From the NCBI RefSeq assembly GCF_019697375.1, contig NZ_JAHCDI010000003.1, forward strand, positions 806,001 through 870,000: DNA of 64,000 bases. Reading direction: 5' to 3'. Origin of the DNA: Micromonospora tarapacensis (lineage in GTDB: Bacteria > Actinomycetota > Actinomycetes > Mycobacteriales > Micromonosporaceae). The notes under the pieces were generated by a model that did no database searches, was not told where the DNA came from, and saw nothing but the letters and a program-made list of their open reading frames with translations. Positions 44,475 to 55,673 of this stretch are shown one piece after another. The translations under genes were made by a program, and so were the position numbers. How positions within the stretch are numbered: the first letter of the stretch is position 1; each line of letters starts with the position of its first letter.

Positions 44475-44699
44475 ATGAAGCCCAATACTCACCCAGAGTA
44501 CGTGACCACCGACGTCACCTGCTCCTGCGGTAACACCTTCACCACCCGCAGCACCGCCAAGGGCGGCTCGATCCACGTCGAGACGTGCAGCGCCTGCCAC
44601 CCGTTCTACACGGGCAAGCAGCGCGTCCTGGACACCGCTGGCCGGGTCGCGAAGTTCCAGCAGAAGTACGCCAAGGTCCAGGCCAAGAAGGCCAAGTAG
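44475..44699 (+). CDS. rpmE: 50S ribosomal protein L31, zinc-binding form
   Basis: A 74-residue ribosomal protein. The zinc-type Cys ligands are present: the first pair in TCSCGNTF and the second in [14 protein letters not shown]. Actinobacteria often also have a Cys-free paralogue made under zinc starvation, so this is the zinc-replete form. ATG 44475 has GAGAGGACCGAGG upstream. It is preceded by a 245-base region with no clear gene. Confidence 0.96.
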   Translation: MKPNTHPEYVTTDVTCSCGNTFTTRSTAKGGSIHVETCSACHPFYTGKQRVLDTAGRVAKFQQKYAKVQAKKAK

Positions 44700-44795
44700 C
44701 TTCTCGTCCGACGCCCGCGTCCGGTTTCCCGCCGGGCGCGGGCGTCGTCCGTCTCCAGTCCCGGTCTTCCCGCCGTCCAAGGAGCTGTCCCCAGC

Positions 44796-45883
<1,088 letters not shown>

Positions 45884-45889
45884 TCGTCC

Positions 45890-47440
45890 TCAGGCGGATC
45901 GTGGCCGGGACTTGGACCGGAGCATCTCCCGGTCGGCGGCCTCGAAGGCGGCCCCGAGCGCGTCCCGCTGGCCTGGGCCGGCGGCACTCACCTCGGCGAA
46001 GCCGATGCTGACGCCGACCGGGGTGTCCGGGACGAGCGACTCCCAGTCCTCGGTGCGCACGGCGGCGTCGATGCGCCGGGCCACCTCGGCCGCCTCGGTC
46101 ATCCCCGCGCCGGGCAGCACCACCACGAACTCGTCGCCGCCGTAGCGGGCCACGAAGTCTCCCCGCCGCATCACCCGGTTGATCACGCCGGCGACGCGCT
46201 GGAGGACCAGGTCTCCCGAGTGGTGCCCGTGTCGGGTGTTGACCGCCTTGAACCCGTCCAGGTCGCAGACGCCGATCACCACCCGCTCGCCCCGGGCGAC
46301 CACCGCCGCGATGTAGCGCTCCAGCCGGCGCCGGTTCGGCAGCCCGGTCAGCGGGTCGGTCAGCGCCTCGCCCTCGAACCGGGCCGCCTCGCGGCGCATC
46401 TCCTCGTGGTCGATCCGGGCCGCGATGCCGTCGATGTAGACGTCGCGGAGCCGGTCGTGACGCTGGGCGGCAAGCCGGAAGGCCAGCCGGTCGGTCCGGT
46501 GCGCGGCAGCGTGGTCGCCCGCCCGGCCCAGGGCCATGCTGCGCAACCGGGCCGGCTCGGCCGCGCCGAGCGTCTCGGCGGAGACCCGGACGGTCTCCAG
46601 CCGGCTGACCGCCTCGATCGGCCGCCCGCCGGCGATGGCCAGACAGACCTGGCCGAGTTGGCGCATGTCGCGGGCGCGGGCGCTGTCCGCGCCGTGCCCG
46701 AGCAGCCGGGACGGATCCCGGCCCGGGACGGTGTCGACGTCGTCGCCGAGCGCCGCCCGTCGGGCCGCGGCGTAACCGTAGGCGGCCAGGCTGCTGGGGC
46801 GCAGCCGGTCGGCGCGCCCGGCGGCCACGAACCGGTCGAGGTCGCCCGCGACGTCCCGCAGCACCCGCAGGCAACCGTCGCTGTCGCCGGTATGGTCCAG
46901 GGCGACCGCGTTGCGCAGCCGGATGCCCGGTGCGGCGAACGTCTCCTCCGGAATCCCGGCGGCGGTGCCGAGCTGCCGGGCGCGCTCGATCGCGCCCAGC
47001 GCGTAACCGTGGAAGCTGAGGTAGGAGTAGGCCATCGCGAGGTCGTGCCAGCCCCAGGCGGTGTCCCGGTCCGGGTCCTCCACCGCCCCGAGCGCCCGGG
47101 CGGCCTTCACCAGGTGGGTCACGCAGCGGTCCAGCGCGCCCTGGTGGTGGGCGGCGAGCGAGGCCAGCGCGTTGAGGTGCCCGCGCAGGTAGGGCTCGGC
47201 GAGGTCGCGTACCGCGGCGGAGGCCTCCTCGATGGCGCGGGTGTACTCGGCGGTGCGGCCGAGATTGAGCAATGCGGAGAGCCGCTGCACGAGCGCGTCG
47301 GCCCGGGCATGCGGATCCCCGGTGGTACGCAACACCCGCTCCAGGATCGCGTACGCCTCGGCAGAACGGCTCACCTCCTGCAACGCCCGCGCCTCCGTCA
47401 GGGCGTCAACCTGGTCATGGACCCGGTCGAGCCAGCCCAC
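45890..47440 (-). CDS. GGDEF-domain protein (diguanylate cyclase) with TPR-like N-terminal region
   Basis: A 516-residue soluble protein. GTG 47440 has GGGAGG 7 bases upstream. Residues about 1-330 are helical repeats resembling tetratricopeptide units ([43 protein letters not shown]), likely a protein-interaction sensor. The C-terminal GGDEF domain starts at [16 protein letters not shown], binds metal through [11 protein letters not shown], and has an intact [13 protein letters not shown] active site, so c-di-GMP synthesis is predicted. An inhibitory RxxD five residues before it is not evident. It runs opposite to and ends 6 bases from prfA. In actinobacteria c-di-GMP controls development; a role here is inference. 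Confidence 0.9.
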   Translation of the reverse strand: MGWLDRVHDQVDALTEARALQEVSRSAEAYAILERVLRTTGDPHARADALVQRLSALLNLGRTAEYTRAIEEASAAVRDLAEPYLRGHLNALASLAAHHQGALDRCVTHLVKAARALGAVEDPDRDTAWGWHDLAMAYSYLSFHGYALGAIERARQLGTAAGIPEETFAAPGIRLRNAVALDHTGDSDGCLRVLRDVAGDLDRFVAAGRADRLRPSSLAAYGYAAARRAALGDDVDTVPGRDPSRLLGHGADSARARDMRQLGQVCLAIAGGRPIEAVSRLETVRVSAETLGAAEPARLRSMALGRAGDHAAAHRTDRLAFRLAAQRHDRLRDVYIDGIAARIDHEEMRREAARFEGEALTDPLTGLPNRRRLERYIAAVVARGERVVIGVCDLDGFKAVNTRHGHHSGDLVLQRVAGVINRVMRRGDFVARYGGDEFVVVLPGAGMTEAAEVARRIDAAVRTEDWESLVPDTPVGVSIGFAEVSAAGPGQRDALGAAFEAADREMLRSKSRPRSA

Positions 47441-47514
47441 CCGCGACCTCCCGTCGGTGTGTCGCCGGCTGCACCCGCTTATGCACGTGCACCGCGACGA
47501 CTCATGATTATTGC

Positions 47515-48471
47515 GTGACCACCGTGCCGCAACACCCGTCCGAAGGGACGAGACGCCACCGTCCCTCTCCGGTGCTGGCCCGCGCCGCCCGTACCCTGGC
47601 CGCGGCCGGCGTGGCCTCGGCCCGGGCGGAGGCGGAGCTGCTGGCCGCCCACGTGCTCGGGGTGCCACGGGGGCGGCTGGCCCTCGCGGACGGGTTCACC
47701 GACGGTCAGCTTGACAGCTACCAGGCGTTGCTGGCCCGCAGATCGCGGCGGGAGCCGCTGCAGCACCTCACCGGCAGCGCCGGCTTCCGGCTGCTGGAGC
47801 TGGCCGTCGGGCCGGGCGTCTTCGTGCCCCGTCCGGAGACCGAGCTGCTCGCCGGCTGGGGTGTCGACCGGGCCCGGCAGGTCGCTGGCGCCGGTGAGCC
47901 GCTGGTGGTGGACCTGTGCAGCGGGTCCGGGGCGATCGCGCTGTCGGTGGCCCACGAGGTGCCGGCGGCCCGGGTGGTCGCGGTCGAACGTTCGCCCGCC
48001 GCGCTGACCTGGCTGCGGCGCAACGCGGCGGTCCGGGCCGCCGCGGGGGACCGGCCGATCGAGGTGGTCGAGGCGGACGTCACCGACCCGGATCTGCTTG
48101 ACGAACTGGCCGGCGGGGTCCACGTGCTGCTGTGCAACCCGCCGTACGTCCCGCGGCCGGTCGCCGTGCCGCCGGAGGTGGCCGCGCACGACCCGGCGGA
48201 GGCGGTGTTCGCCGGCGCGGACGGCCTGGTCGTCATCCGTCCGGTGGTCGACCGGGCAGCGGCCCTGCTGCGCCCCGGTGGCGCCCTCGGCGTCGAGCAC
48301 GACGACACGCACGGGACGGTGGTGCCCGACCTGCTCGCCGCGGACGGCCGTTACGCGTCGATCGTCGACCACCGCGACCTGGCCGGCCGGCCCCGGTTCG
48401 CCACCGCGTCCCGCCGGCCGGACCGCCCGCCACCCGGCCCGGCCGGCACGTGGCAGACTGGCTCCTCGTGA
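47515..48471 (+). CDS. prmC: peptide chain release factor N5-glutamine methyltransferase
   Basis: A 318-residue SAM-dependent enzyme that methylates the Gln of the GGQ motif in RF1/RF2. The N-terminal helical domain (LLAAHVLGVPRGRLAL) is followed by FVPRPETELL, the SAM motif VVDLCSGSGAIALSVA and the catalytic NPPYVP, which binds the glutamine side chain. GTG 47515 lies just after a TGATTATT stretch without a ribosome site, so the mRNA may be leaderless. The stop overlaps tsaC. The Pro/Arg-rich C-terminal 25 residues are unusual but in frame. Confidence 0.92.
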   Translation: MTTVPQHPSEGTRRHRPSPVLARAARTLAAAGVASARAEAELLAAHVLGVPRGRLALADGFTDGQLDSYQALLARRSRREPLQHLTGSAGFRLLELAVGPGVFVPRPETELLAGWGVDRARQVAGAGEPLVVDLCSGSGAIALSVAHEVPAARVVAVERSPAALTWLRRNAAVRAAAGDRPIEVVEADVTDPDLLDELAGGVHVLLCNPPYVPRPVAVPPEVAAHDPAEAVFAGADGLVVIRPVVDRAAALLRPGGALGVEHDDTHGTVVPDLLAADGRYASIVDHRDLAGRPRFATASRRPDRPPPGPAGTWQTGSS

Positions 48472-49115
48472 TGCTCTACGACTGCCGGTCGCTCGCCGAC
48501 CGGGACCGCGGCATCGCTGCGGCCATCGAGGCGGTCCGCAACGGTGAGCTGGTCGTCCTGCCGACCGACACCGTCTACGGGGTCGGCGCGGACGCGTTCA
48601 CCCCGTACGCGGTCAAGGCGCTGCTGGACGCCAAGGGCGCCGCGCACGCGTCGCCGCCGGTGCTGATCGGTTCCCGGCACACCCTCGACGGGCTGGCGTA
48701 CACGCTGCCGGCGGCGGCGCGGGACCTGGTGGAGGCGTTCTGGCCGGGGGCGCTGACCATCCTGGTGAAACACTCGGCGAGCCTGCGGTGGGATCTCGGC
48801 GACGACAGCGGCACGGTGGCGGTGCGGATGCCGCTGCACCCGGTGGCGCTGGAGGTGCTGCGCGAGACCGGGCCGATGGCCGTGGCCTCGGCCAACAAGA
48901 CCGGCCAGCCGGCCGCGCTCACCGCCGACCAGGCGCGCGACCAGCTGGCCTACTCCGTGCGGGCCTACCTGGAGGCCGGGCCGGCGGTGGATCCGGTGCC
49001 GAGCACGATCGTGGATCTGACCGGCGACGCGCCGGTGCTGGTCCGCGAGGGGGCCATCGACCTGGCCCGGCTGCGCGACGTGGTGCCGGAGCTGCGCGAG
49101 AGTCAGGTGGCGTAG
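48471..49115 (+). CDS. L-threonylcarbamoyladenylate synthase (TsaC/Sua5/YrdC)
   Basis: A 214-residue YrdC-domain enzyme that makes threonylcarbamoyl-AMP from threonine, bicarbonate and ATP for tRNA t6A37 modification. The N-terminal VLPTDTVYGVGADAF nucleotide/substrate motif, FWPGALTILVK and the SANKTGQPA segment are all conserved. It lacks the C-terminal Sua5 domain, so it is TsaC-type. ATG 48471 overlaps the prmC stop; GTG 48468 is an alternative. The phosphatase gene follows without a gap. Confidence 0.93.
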   Translation: MLYDCRSLADRDRGIAAAIEAVRNGELVVLPTDTVYGVGADAFTPYAVKALLDAKGAAHASPPVLIGSRHTLDGLAYTLPAAARDLVEAFWPGALTILVKHSASLRWDLGDDSGTVAVRMPLHPVALEVLRETGPMAVASANKTGQPAALTADQARDQLAYSVRAYLEAGPAVDPVPSTIVDLTGDAPVLVREGAIDLARLRDVVPELRESQVA

Positions 49116-49727
49116 GTGCCTCCCTTCACCGTCCTGCACGTCTGCATGGGAAACATCTGCCGCTCGCCGATGGCGGAGCGGCTGCTCAGCCTCGCCGTCG
49201 GCGAGCGGCTGGCCCGGCGTGAGGTCGATCCGGCCCGGGCCGAGGAGTTGCTGCACAGCCACAGCGCGGGCACCGGTGGCTGGCATGCCGGCGAGGAGAT
49301 GAACCCGCCGGCGGCCCGCCAGGTGCTCACCCGGGGCGGCAGCGTCGCCGATTTCGCCGCGCGCAAGCTGCGTTCGGACCACATCGACGCCGCCGACCTG
49401 ATCCTGACCGCCACCGCCGACCAGCAGGAGTACGTGGTCGCGTTGCGGCCGGACGCCGCCGCCCGCACATTCGTGCTGGGCGAGTTCGGCCGGCTGCTGG
49501 CCGTCCTGGATCTGGCCGCGTTGCCGGCGGCCGAGGCCACCGCCGATGCGGTCCACGGCCGGGGCGCGGCGCTGGTCGCGGCGGCGCACGCGGCTCGTCA
49601 GGGGACCACGTCGCTCGCCACCGACGATCTCGACGACCCGTGGGGACGCGGTGACCAGTGCTTCAGCCGGGTGGCCGACGAGATCGAGGAGACGGTCCAT
49701 CCGCTCGCGGCGGCCCTGCTCCCCTGA
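49116..49727 (+). CDS. low-molecular-weight protein-tyrosine phosphatase family
   Basis: A 203-residue protein. The P-loop VCMGNICRSPMAE has Cys10-x5-Arg16, the nucleophile and phosphate-binding residues. The general-acid Asp lies in TDDLDDPWGRG. It is longer than the usual 150-160 residues, with inserts around 45-55 and 140-160. GTG 49116 directly follows the tsaC stop. Homologues in this operon position act on arginine- or tyrosine-phosphorylated proteins; the substrate is not known. Confidence 0.88.
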   Translation: MPPFTVLHVCMGNICRSPMAERLLSLAVGERLARREVDPARAEELLHSHSAGTGGWHAGEEMNPPAARQVLTRGGSVADFAARKLRSDHIDAADLILTATADQQEYVVALRPDAAARTFVLGEFGRLLAVLDLAALPAAEATADAVHGRGAALVAAAHAARQGTTSLATDDLDDPWGRGDQCFSRVADEIEETVHPLAAALLP

Positions 49728-49823
49728 TCGGTGAATTTCATCCAGGTTTGAGGGAAAAGCGCGGCACAAAGGGTCATTAGCCCCATTCTGGGGGAGTCCT
49801 GACGGCTCCTGCGGGGAGAGCGG

Positions 49824-51935
49824 ATGACCCGGGCATTCCTGCCGAAGATGTTCACCGTCCTGCTGGCCGGCGCGCTGGCCGGCCTGGTGCTGGCGGCGGC
49901 GGCCCTGCCGGCCGCGCTGGTGTTCGGCGTCGGCTTCTCGGCACTCTCCGCGCCGTACGCGGAGTTGCCCAACACGCTGCGTACGCCGCCGACGGCCCAA
50001 CGATCCAACCTCTACGCCAACGACGGCACCACCCTGATCACCTCCTTCTACCAGGAGGATCGGGTGGACGTGCCGTTGGGCGAGGTGGCCACGGTGATGC
50101 GCCGGGCCATCATCGCCGCCGAGGACGCCCGCTTCCACGAGCACAGCGGGGTGGACCTGCGGGGCATCGTGCGGGCCTTCACCGTCAACCGGCGCGACGG
50201 CGCCACCCGGCAGGGCGCCTCCACGCTGACCATGCAGTACGTCCGAAACGTGCTCAGCAGCGATCCCCGGCTGACCGAGGCGCAGCGCAGCGCGGCGACC
50301 GAGGTGAGCACGGTCCGCAAGCTCCAGGAGATCCGGTACGCGCTGGCGTTGGAGCGGGAGCTGACCAAGGACCAGATCCTGGCCCGGTACCTCAACATCG
50401 CGTACTTCGGTGCCGGGGCGTACGGCATCGCCGCCGCCAGCAAGCGCTACTTCTCCACGTCACCGGCCGAACTCACGCTGGCCCAGGCGGCGCTGCTGGC
50501 CGGGCTGGTCCGTTCGCCGGACAGCGACGACCCGATCAACGGTGACGCGGACAGCGCGATGGTGCGCCGCGGGTACGTGTTGGACCGGATGGTCGAGTCG
50601 GGCCACGTCGCGCCCGAGGCGGCGGCCCGGGCCGGGGCCGAACCGCTGGACCTGCGCCCCAGCGAGACCCCGAACGACTGCACCGGGGTGCCCGAGGGGC
50701 ACAACGACTGGGCCTTCTTCTGCGACTGGTTCACCCGCTGGTGGAGCGACCAGAAGGCGTTCGGCGGCAGCGTCGACGAGCGGCAGCGCACCCTGCGCCG
50801 GGGCGGCTTCACCATCGTCTCCTCGCTCGACCCGGGCGTGCAGCGGGCCACCACGGAGCAGGTGCGGCGGATCTATTCGGTCGAGCACCCGCACGCCATG
50901 CCGACCGCCGTGGTCGAGCCCGGCACCGGGCGGGTGGTCGCCATGTCGGTCAACCGCGTCTACAGCGTGGCGGCCAACCCGGCCGGCCGGAAGAACCACC
51001 CCAACACCGTCAACCAGCTCGTCGCCGGTGGTGGCACCATCGTCGGCTATCAGGCCGGCTCCACGTTCAAGCTCTTCACCGTGCTGGCCGCCCTGGAGGC
51101 CGGGCTGCCGCTGCGTACCCTGTACGACGCCCCGCAGCGGATCCTCACCGACTACCGGATCGACGGCGAGCCGAGTTGCGGCGGGTACTGGTGCCCGGAG
51201 AACGCCAGTTCGTCGTCGAGCGGCGAGCACGACATGTGGTCCGCGTTCGGCAACTCGGTCAACACGTACTTCGCCTGGCTGACGGAACGGGTCGGCGCCG
51301 ACCGGGTGGTGGAGATGGCCGAGCGGCTCGGCATCGTCTTCCGGGCCGAGGACGACGCGCACCTGGCCCGGCACGGCGCACGCGAGTGGGGACCGTTCAC
51401 CCTGGGCGTGGCCGCCACCACCCCGCTCGACCTGGCCAACGCGTACGCCACGCTGGGCGCCGAGGGAACGTGGTGCGCGCCCACGCCGGTCACCTCGATC
51501 ACCGACTCGGCGGGCCGGCGGGTGGCCGCCGGGCAGCCGGACTGCCGGCAGGTCCTCGACGTCGACGTGGCCCGGGCGGCGGCGGACGCGGCCCGTTGCC
51601 CGGTCGGCGACCAGTCCATGTACCACGGCTGCGACGGCGGCACGGCGGCCGGGCTGCGGGTCCAGCTCGGCCGGCCGGTGGCGGGCAAGACCGGCAGCTC
51701 CGAGCGGTACGCCACGGAGACCGTGGTGGCCCTCACCCCGCAGCTGGCGGTCGCGGCGATGGCGGCCAACCCCGACGAGCCGCGCGACGCGGTCGGTCGG
51801 GCGGTGCAGGCCGCCATGGTGGAGGGAGTGGGGGAGATCCTCGCCTTCGCGCTGCGCGACGAGCCGGTCCGCGACTTCGTGCCGCCGAGCGAGGCGACCG
51901 CCTGGCGGGCCGCCGGGCAACGCACCGGCAACTGA
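49824..51935 (+). CDS. bifunctional penicillin-binding protein (class A)
   Basis: A 703-residue peptidoglycan synthase. An N-terminal anchor (LLAGALAGLVLAAAALPAALVFG) precedes the GT51 glycosyltransferase with EDARFHEHSGVDLRG (catalytic Glu) and GASTLTMQYVRNVL. The transpeptidase domain has the active-site Ser in AGSTFKLFTVLAALE, the FGNSVNTYF motif (SVN for SxN), and KTG in GKTGSSERY. Relatives in actinobacteria such as PonA-type proteins build the wall during growth or sporulation. ATG 49824 follows GGGGAGAG. It is likely monocistronic, with a 96-base upstream gap. Confidence 0.93.
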   Translation: MTRAFLPKMFTVLLAGALAGLVLAAAALPAALVFGVGFSALSAPYAELPNTLRTPPTAQRSNLYANDGTTLITSFYQEDRVDVPLGEVATVMRRAIIAAEDARFHEHSGVDLRGIVRAFTVNRRDGATRQGASTLTMQYVRNVLSSDPRLTEAQRSAATEVSTVRKLQEIRYALALERELTKDQILARYLNIAYFGAGAYGIAAASKRYFSTSPAELTLAQAALLAGLVRSPDSDDPINGDADSAMVRRGYVLDRMVESGHVAPEAAARAGAEPLDLRPSETPNDCTGVPEGHNDWAFFCDWFTRWWSDQKAFGGSVDERQRTLRRGGFTIVSSLDPGVQRATTEQVRRIYSVEHPHAMPTAVVEPGTGRVVAMSVNRVYSVAANPAGRKNHPNTVNQLVAGGGTIVGYQAGSTFKLFTVLAALEAGLPLRTLYDAPQRILTDYRIDGEPSCGGYWCPENASSSSSGEHDMWSAFGNSVNTYFAWLTERVGADRVVEMAERLGIVFRAEDDAHLARHGAREWGPFTLGVAATTPLDLANAYATLGAEGTWCAPTPVTSITDSAGRRVAAGQPDCRQVLDVDVARAAADAARCPVGDQSMYHGCDGGTAAGLRVQLGRPVAGKTGSSERYATETVVALTPQLAVAAMAANPDEPRDAVGRAVQAAMVEGVGEILAFALRDEPVRDFVPPSEATAWRAAGQRTGN

Positions 51936-51947
51936 GCCGCCACCGAA

Positions 51948-51979
51948 CCGGGGTGCCGGCGGCCGGCCGGTGACCCCGG
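51948..51979. terminator. possible hairpin between convergent genes
   Basis: CCGGGGT (51948-51954) can pair with ACCCCGG (51973-51979) around a GC-rich inner stem in the 65-base gap between the PBP gene and the NmrA-like gene. Weak evidence. Confidence 0.35.
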
Positions 51980-52000
51980 GTGACCCGCCTGGGCCGCCAG

Positions 52001-53490
52001 TCAGCGCGGCTGCCGCTGCCGGGTCTCGGCGGCGACCTGCTCGGCGCCCCGGCGATGTTGCGGGCCATGCCGCCGAAGACCAGGGCGTGAAACGGCGCCA
52101 CCGCGGCCCAGTACGCGTGCCCGGCCAGCCCACGGGGCAGGAACACCGCCCGCTGCCGGTACCGGACCTGCCCGGCGTCGTCGCGCTGCACCCGCATCTC
52201 CAACCAGGCCCGGCCCGGCAATCGCATCTCGGCGCGCAGCCGCAGCAACTCGCCGGGCACGATCTCCTCCACCCGCCAGAAGTCCAGCGACTCACCGACC
52301 CGCAGGTGGTGCGGGTGGCGCCGGCCGCGGCGCAACCCCACGCCGCCGACCAGCCGGTCCAGCCACCCGCGCACCGACCAGGCCAGCGGGAACGAGTACC
52401 AGCCGTGCTCGCCCCCGACCCCCTCGATCACCTCCCACAGTGCCTCCGGCGAGGCCGCCACCGGCTGCTCCCGCAGGTCGGTGTACGCGGTGCCGCCGCT
52501 CCAGTCCGGGTCGCTGGGCAGCGGCTCGGCGGGCGCGTCCGGTCCGGCCGCGTTCGACCAGCGGGTCTCCACCTGGGCGTCGCGGACCATCGCCAGGGCC
52601 AGCTCGACGGCCCGGTCGAAGCCGATCAAACCGCCCGGCGGGTCGGGCAGGTACGCCGCGATGTCGCGCTCGTGCGCGACGGCCTCGTGCACCAGGCTCT
52701 CCACCAGCGGGCGGGCGAGCGCGTTGGGTACCGGGGTGACCAGTCCGACCCAGTACGACGAGAGCGTGGGCGTCAGCGGGCGTACCGGCAGCAGCAGCCG
52801 GTGGGAGAGCCCCGCCACCCGCGCGTAGCGCTGCATCATGTCGCCGAAGGTGAGCACGTCCGGCCCGGCGATGTCGAAGCCGCGGTGGACCTCCGGTGGC
52901 AGCTTCGCGCAGCCGACCAGGTAGCGCAGCACGTCGCGGACCGCGATCGGCTGGATCCGGTTGGCGACCCAGCGCGGCGTGACCATCACCGGCAGCCGCT
53001 CGGTCAGGTAGCGCAACATCTCGAACGACGCCGACCCCGATCCGATGATCACCGCCGCCCGGAGCACCACGGTCGGCACCCCGCTGTCCAGCAGGATCCG
53101 CCCCACCTCGCTGCGGGAGCGCAGGTGTGCCGAGGAGGCGTCCTCGCCGGCCGCCGGCGCCGGCCCGCCCAGATAGACGATCCGGCGTACGCCCGCGGCG
53201 CGGGCCGCCGCCGCGAAGGCCGTCGCGGCCTGCCGGTCGGCGGCCTCGAAGCCGGCCTGCCCGAGCGAGTGCACCAGGTAGTACGCCACGTCGACGCCGT
53301 CGAAGACCCCGGTCAGCGACTCCGGCCGGCTCAGGTCGCCCTCGGCGATCTCGACCGCCGGGGCCCACGGCACGTCGCGTAGTCGCCCGGCCCGCCGGGC
53401 CAGGCAGCGCACCTGGTATCCCTCCGCCAGCAGGCGGGGCGCCAGCCGCCCGCCGATGTATCCCGTCGCACCGGTCACCAGGCATCTCAC
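52001..53490 (-). CDS. NmrA/SDR-type NAD(P)-binding protein with C-terminal DUF2867 domain, one frameshift near 52,048
   Basis: ATG 53490 opens [20 protein letters not shown], an atypical SDR nucleotide site, through [20 protein letters not shown] and [22 protein letters not shown]. From about residue 330 a DUF2867/START-like region follows ([55 protein letters not shown]). Near 52,048, just after MARNIAGA, one G is missing; restoring it gives [14 protein letters not shown] and a stop at 52001, total 496 residues. The two-domain layout is common in actinobacteria and is a predicted reductase or lipid-binding protein of unknown role. Confidence 0.85.
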
Positions 53491-53510
53491 GGTGTCCAGT
53501 CTGCGGCCGA

Positions 53511-53516
53511 ATAGAC
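53511..53516 (+). promoter_or_regulatory. glyA -10 box, likely leaderless transcript
   Basis: TAGACT lies 9 bases before the glyA GTG, no ribosome site intervenes, and transcription would begin at or next to the start codon. The -35 region is not convincing. Confidence 0.55.
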
Positions 53517-53525
53517 TCTGGCGCT

Positions 53526-54812
53526 GTGGAGATCGCCGAGGGCACCTTCTGGGGGCCGGATTTCGAGCAGCTCAGCACGACCGACCCGGAGATCGCGGAG
53601 GTGGTGCTGGGCGAACTCGACCGGTTGCGCGGGGGCCTGCAACTGATCGCCAGCGAGAACCTCGCCTCGCCGGCGGTGCTCGCCGCCCTGGGCTCGACGC
53701 TGACCAACAAGTACGCCGAGGGCTATCCGGGCCGGCGTTACTACGGTGGCTGCGGGCAGGTCGACCGGGCCGAGGAGATCGGCGTCGCCCGGGCCAAGGA
53801 CCTCTTCGGCGCCGAGCACGCCAACCTCCAGCCGCACTCCGGGGCGAGCGCCAACCTGGCCGCCTACGCGGCGCTGGTGCAGCCGGGGGACACCGTGCTG
53901 GCGATGGACCTGCCGCACGGTGGGCACCTGACCCACGGCAGCCGGGTGAACTTCTCCGGCAAGTGGTTCGATGCCGTGGGCTATACCGTCCGGCGGGACA
54001 CCGAGCTGATCGACTACGACGAGGTGAGCGACCTTGCCCTCACCCATCGGCCCAAGATGATCATTTGTGGTGCGACGGCCTACCCGCGACTGATCGACTT
54101 CGCCCGGTTCCGGGAGATCGCGGACTCCGTCGGCGCGTACCTGATGGTGGACGCGGCACACTTCATCGGGCTGGTCGCCGGGCAGGCGATCCCGTCGCCG
54201 GTGCCGTACGCCGACGTGGTCTGCGCGACCACCCACAAGGTGCTGCGTGGCCCGCGGGGCGGCATGATCCTGTGCCGGGAGCCGCTGGCCGGGCGGATCG
54301 ACAAGGCGGTCTTCCCGTTCACTCAGGGCGGGCCGCTGATGCACGCCGTCGCGGCCAAGGCCGTCGCGTTGCACGAGGCGGCGCAGCCGGACTACCGCAG
54401 CTACGCCGCACAGGTGGTCGCCAACGCGCGGGCACTCGCCGACGGGCTGGCGGCCGAGGGGATGCGGCCGGTCTCCGGCGGCACCGACACCCACCTGACG
54501 CTTATCGACCTGCGGGAGGCCGGGGTGACCGGGGCCGAGGCCGAGGCGCGGTGCGACGCGGCGACCATCACGTTGAACAAGAACGCCATCCCGTACGACC
54601 CGCAGCAGCCGATGGTCGCCTCGGGCATCCGGGTGGGCACCCCGAGCGTCACCACCCAGGGCATGGGCCAGGCGCAGATGCGCCGGATCGCGGAACTGAT
54701 CGGCCGCGCCGTGCGGACCGACCCGGCGGTCGCGGGCGGGGCCGACGAACTGGCCCGGATCGCCGTCGACGTGGCCGAGCTGGTCGCCGAGTTCCCGGCG
54801 TACCCCCGATGA
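53526..54812 (+). CDS. glyA: serine hydroxymethyltransferase
   Basis: A 428-residue PLP enzyme interconverting serine and glycine with tetrahydrofolate, the main source of one-carbon units. [50 protein letters not shown] and the Schiff-base Lys238 in [12 protein letters not shown] are conserved; the C-terminus has [14 protein letters not shown] 53526 matches the family start. The stop overlaps the next gene as ATGA, tying glyA to the ATP synthase region. Confidence 0.96.
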   Translation: MEIAEGTFWGPDFEQLSTTDPEIAEVVLGELDRLRGGLQLIASENLASPAVLAALGSTLTNKYAEGYPGRRYYGGCGQVDRAEEIGVARAKDLFGAEHANLQPHSGASANLAAYAALVQPGDTVLAMDLPHGGHLTHGSRVNFSGKWFDAVGYTVRRDTELIDYDEVSDLALTHRPKMIICGATAYPRLIDFARFREIADSVGAYLMVDAAHFIGLVAGQAIPSPVPYADVVCATTHKVLRGPRGGMILCREPLAGRIDKAVFPFTQGGPLMHAVAAKAVALHEAAQPDYRSYAAQVVANARALADGLAAEGMRPVSGGTDTHLTLIDLREAGVTGAEAEARCDAATITLNKNAIPYDPQQPMVASGIRVGTPSVTTQGMGQAQMRRIAELIGRAVRTDPAVAGGADELARIAVDVAELVAEFPAYPR

Positions 54813-55243
54813 GCGCGCCCCGTGCGGGGGAACCCGGCGCGATCCGGGCCCGGCTGCCGTACCTGCGCCTGTCGTTGCTCGCCTGTGCCGCGCTGGCCGC
54901 GGTCGCGGTGCCGGCCGCCGCGCTGCTGCGCGGCCCGACCGGTGCGGCCGGGGTGGCGGCGGGGATCGCCCTGGTGATCGTCAGCTACCTGATCTCCGGA
55001 CTCTCGGTGGCCTGGGCCGACGCGGTCCACCCGAGACTGATCATGTCGGTGGGCCTGGTCACCTATGTCACGAAGATCGTGATCCTGGGCGTGGTGATGG
55101 CGGCCGTCGCGGCCACCGGTTGGCCGGGTCTGCCCGACATGGGCGTGGCCATCATCGCGGCCGTGGTGGTGTGGACGGGTGCCCACCTGACCTGGGCGCT
55201 GCGCTCCCCGCTGCCCACCGTGGACCGATCGTCGGGTCACTGA
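54809..55243 (+). CDS. AtpI-like small membrane protein
   Basis: A 144-residue protein with four spans ([85 protein letters not shown]). Its size, span pattern and position ahead of atpB match the AtpI/ATP synthase protein I position of other actinobacteria, where the protein may help assemble the c-ring or supply magnesium. It overlaps the glyA stop. Confidence 0.75.
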   Translation: MSAPRAGEPGAIRARLPYLRLSLLACAALAAVAVPAAALLRGPTGAAGVAAGIALVIVSYLISGLSVAWADAVHPRLIMSVGLVTYVTKIVILGVVMAAVAATGWPGLPDMGVAIIAAVVVWTGAHLTWALRSPLPTVDRSSGH

Positions 55244-55409
55244 CCGTACGGCTGGCGTTTTCCCGGCGTTTCGTCGGCCTGCCCGGCGGGTGGGACAGGA
55301 GTAGGCTAGGTCCGGCTTGACGCGCCCGCACCCGCCGCCCGCACGCTGCTCGCAGTGTGGGGGGTGCCGCACACTCGCGAAACACCCGACTGATAGTGTT
55401 CGCCTCGTC

Positions 55410-55631
55410 ATGGCCGACAACCCTCACCGCGAAAGCTCCGACGAACACTCGTCGGAAGGTGTGGCCGGAGCCGTTCTGGGCTACCTGCTCGCCGGCATCG
55501 TGGTGTGGGGATTCCTCGGCTGGTTGGCGGAGGGATTCCTCGGTTTGCCGACCGGCGCGGGGATCGCCGTGGGCATGATGCTCGGCGCAGCCGGAGCGAT
55601 CTACCTGATCATGAAGAGGCTCGGTGCCTGA
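55410..55631 (+). CDS. AtpZ/AtpI-like protein, two spans
   Basis: A 73-residue protein. An acidic soluble N-terminus (ADNPHRESSDEHSSEG) precedes two spans (AGAVLGYLLAGIVVWGFLGWLAEGFLG, IAVGMMLGAAGAIYLIMKRLG) with the GWLAEGFLGLPTGAGIAVG motif of the AtpZ/AtpI group found at the start of atp operons. A role in Fo assembly or ion handling is assumed from context. ATG 55410 follows a TGATAGTGTT stretch that may be the operon promoter region. Confidence 0.85.
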   Translation: MADNPHRESSDEHSSEGVAGAVLGYLLAGIVVWGFLGWLAEGFLGLPTGAGIAVGMMLGAAGAIYLIMKRLGA

Positions 55632-55673
55632 GTGCCGGCACGTGTGGGTCTGTCGAGTGCGGAGGATGACACG

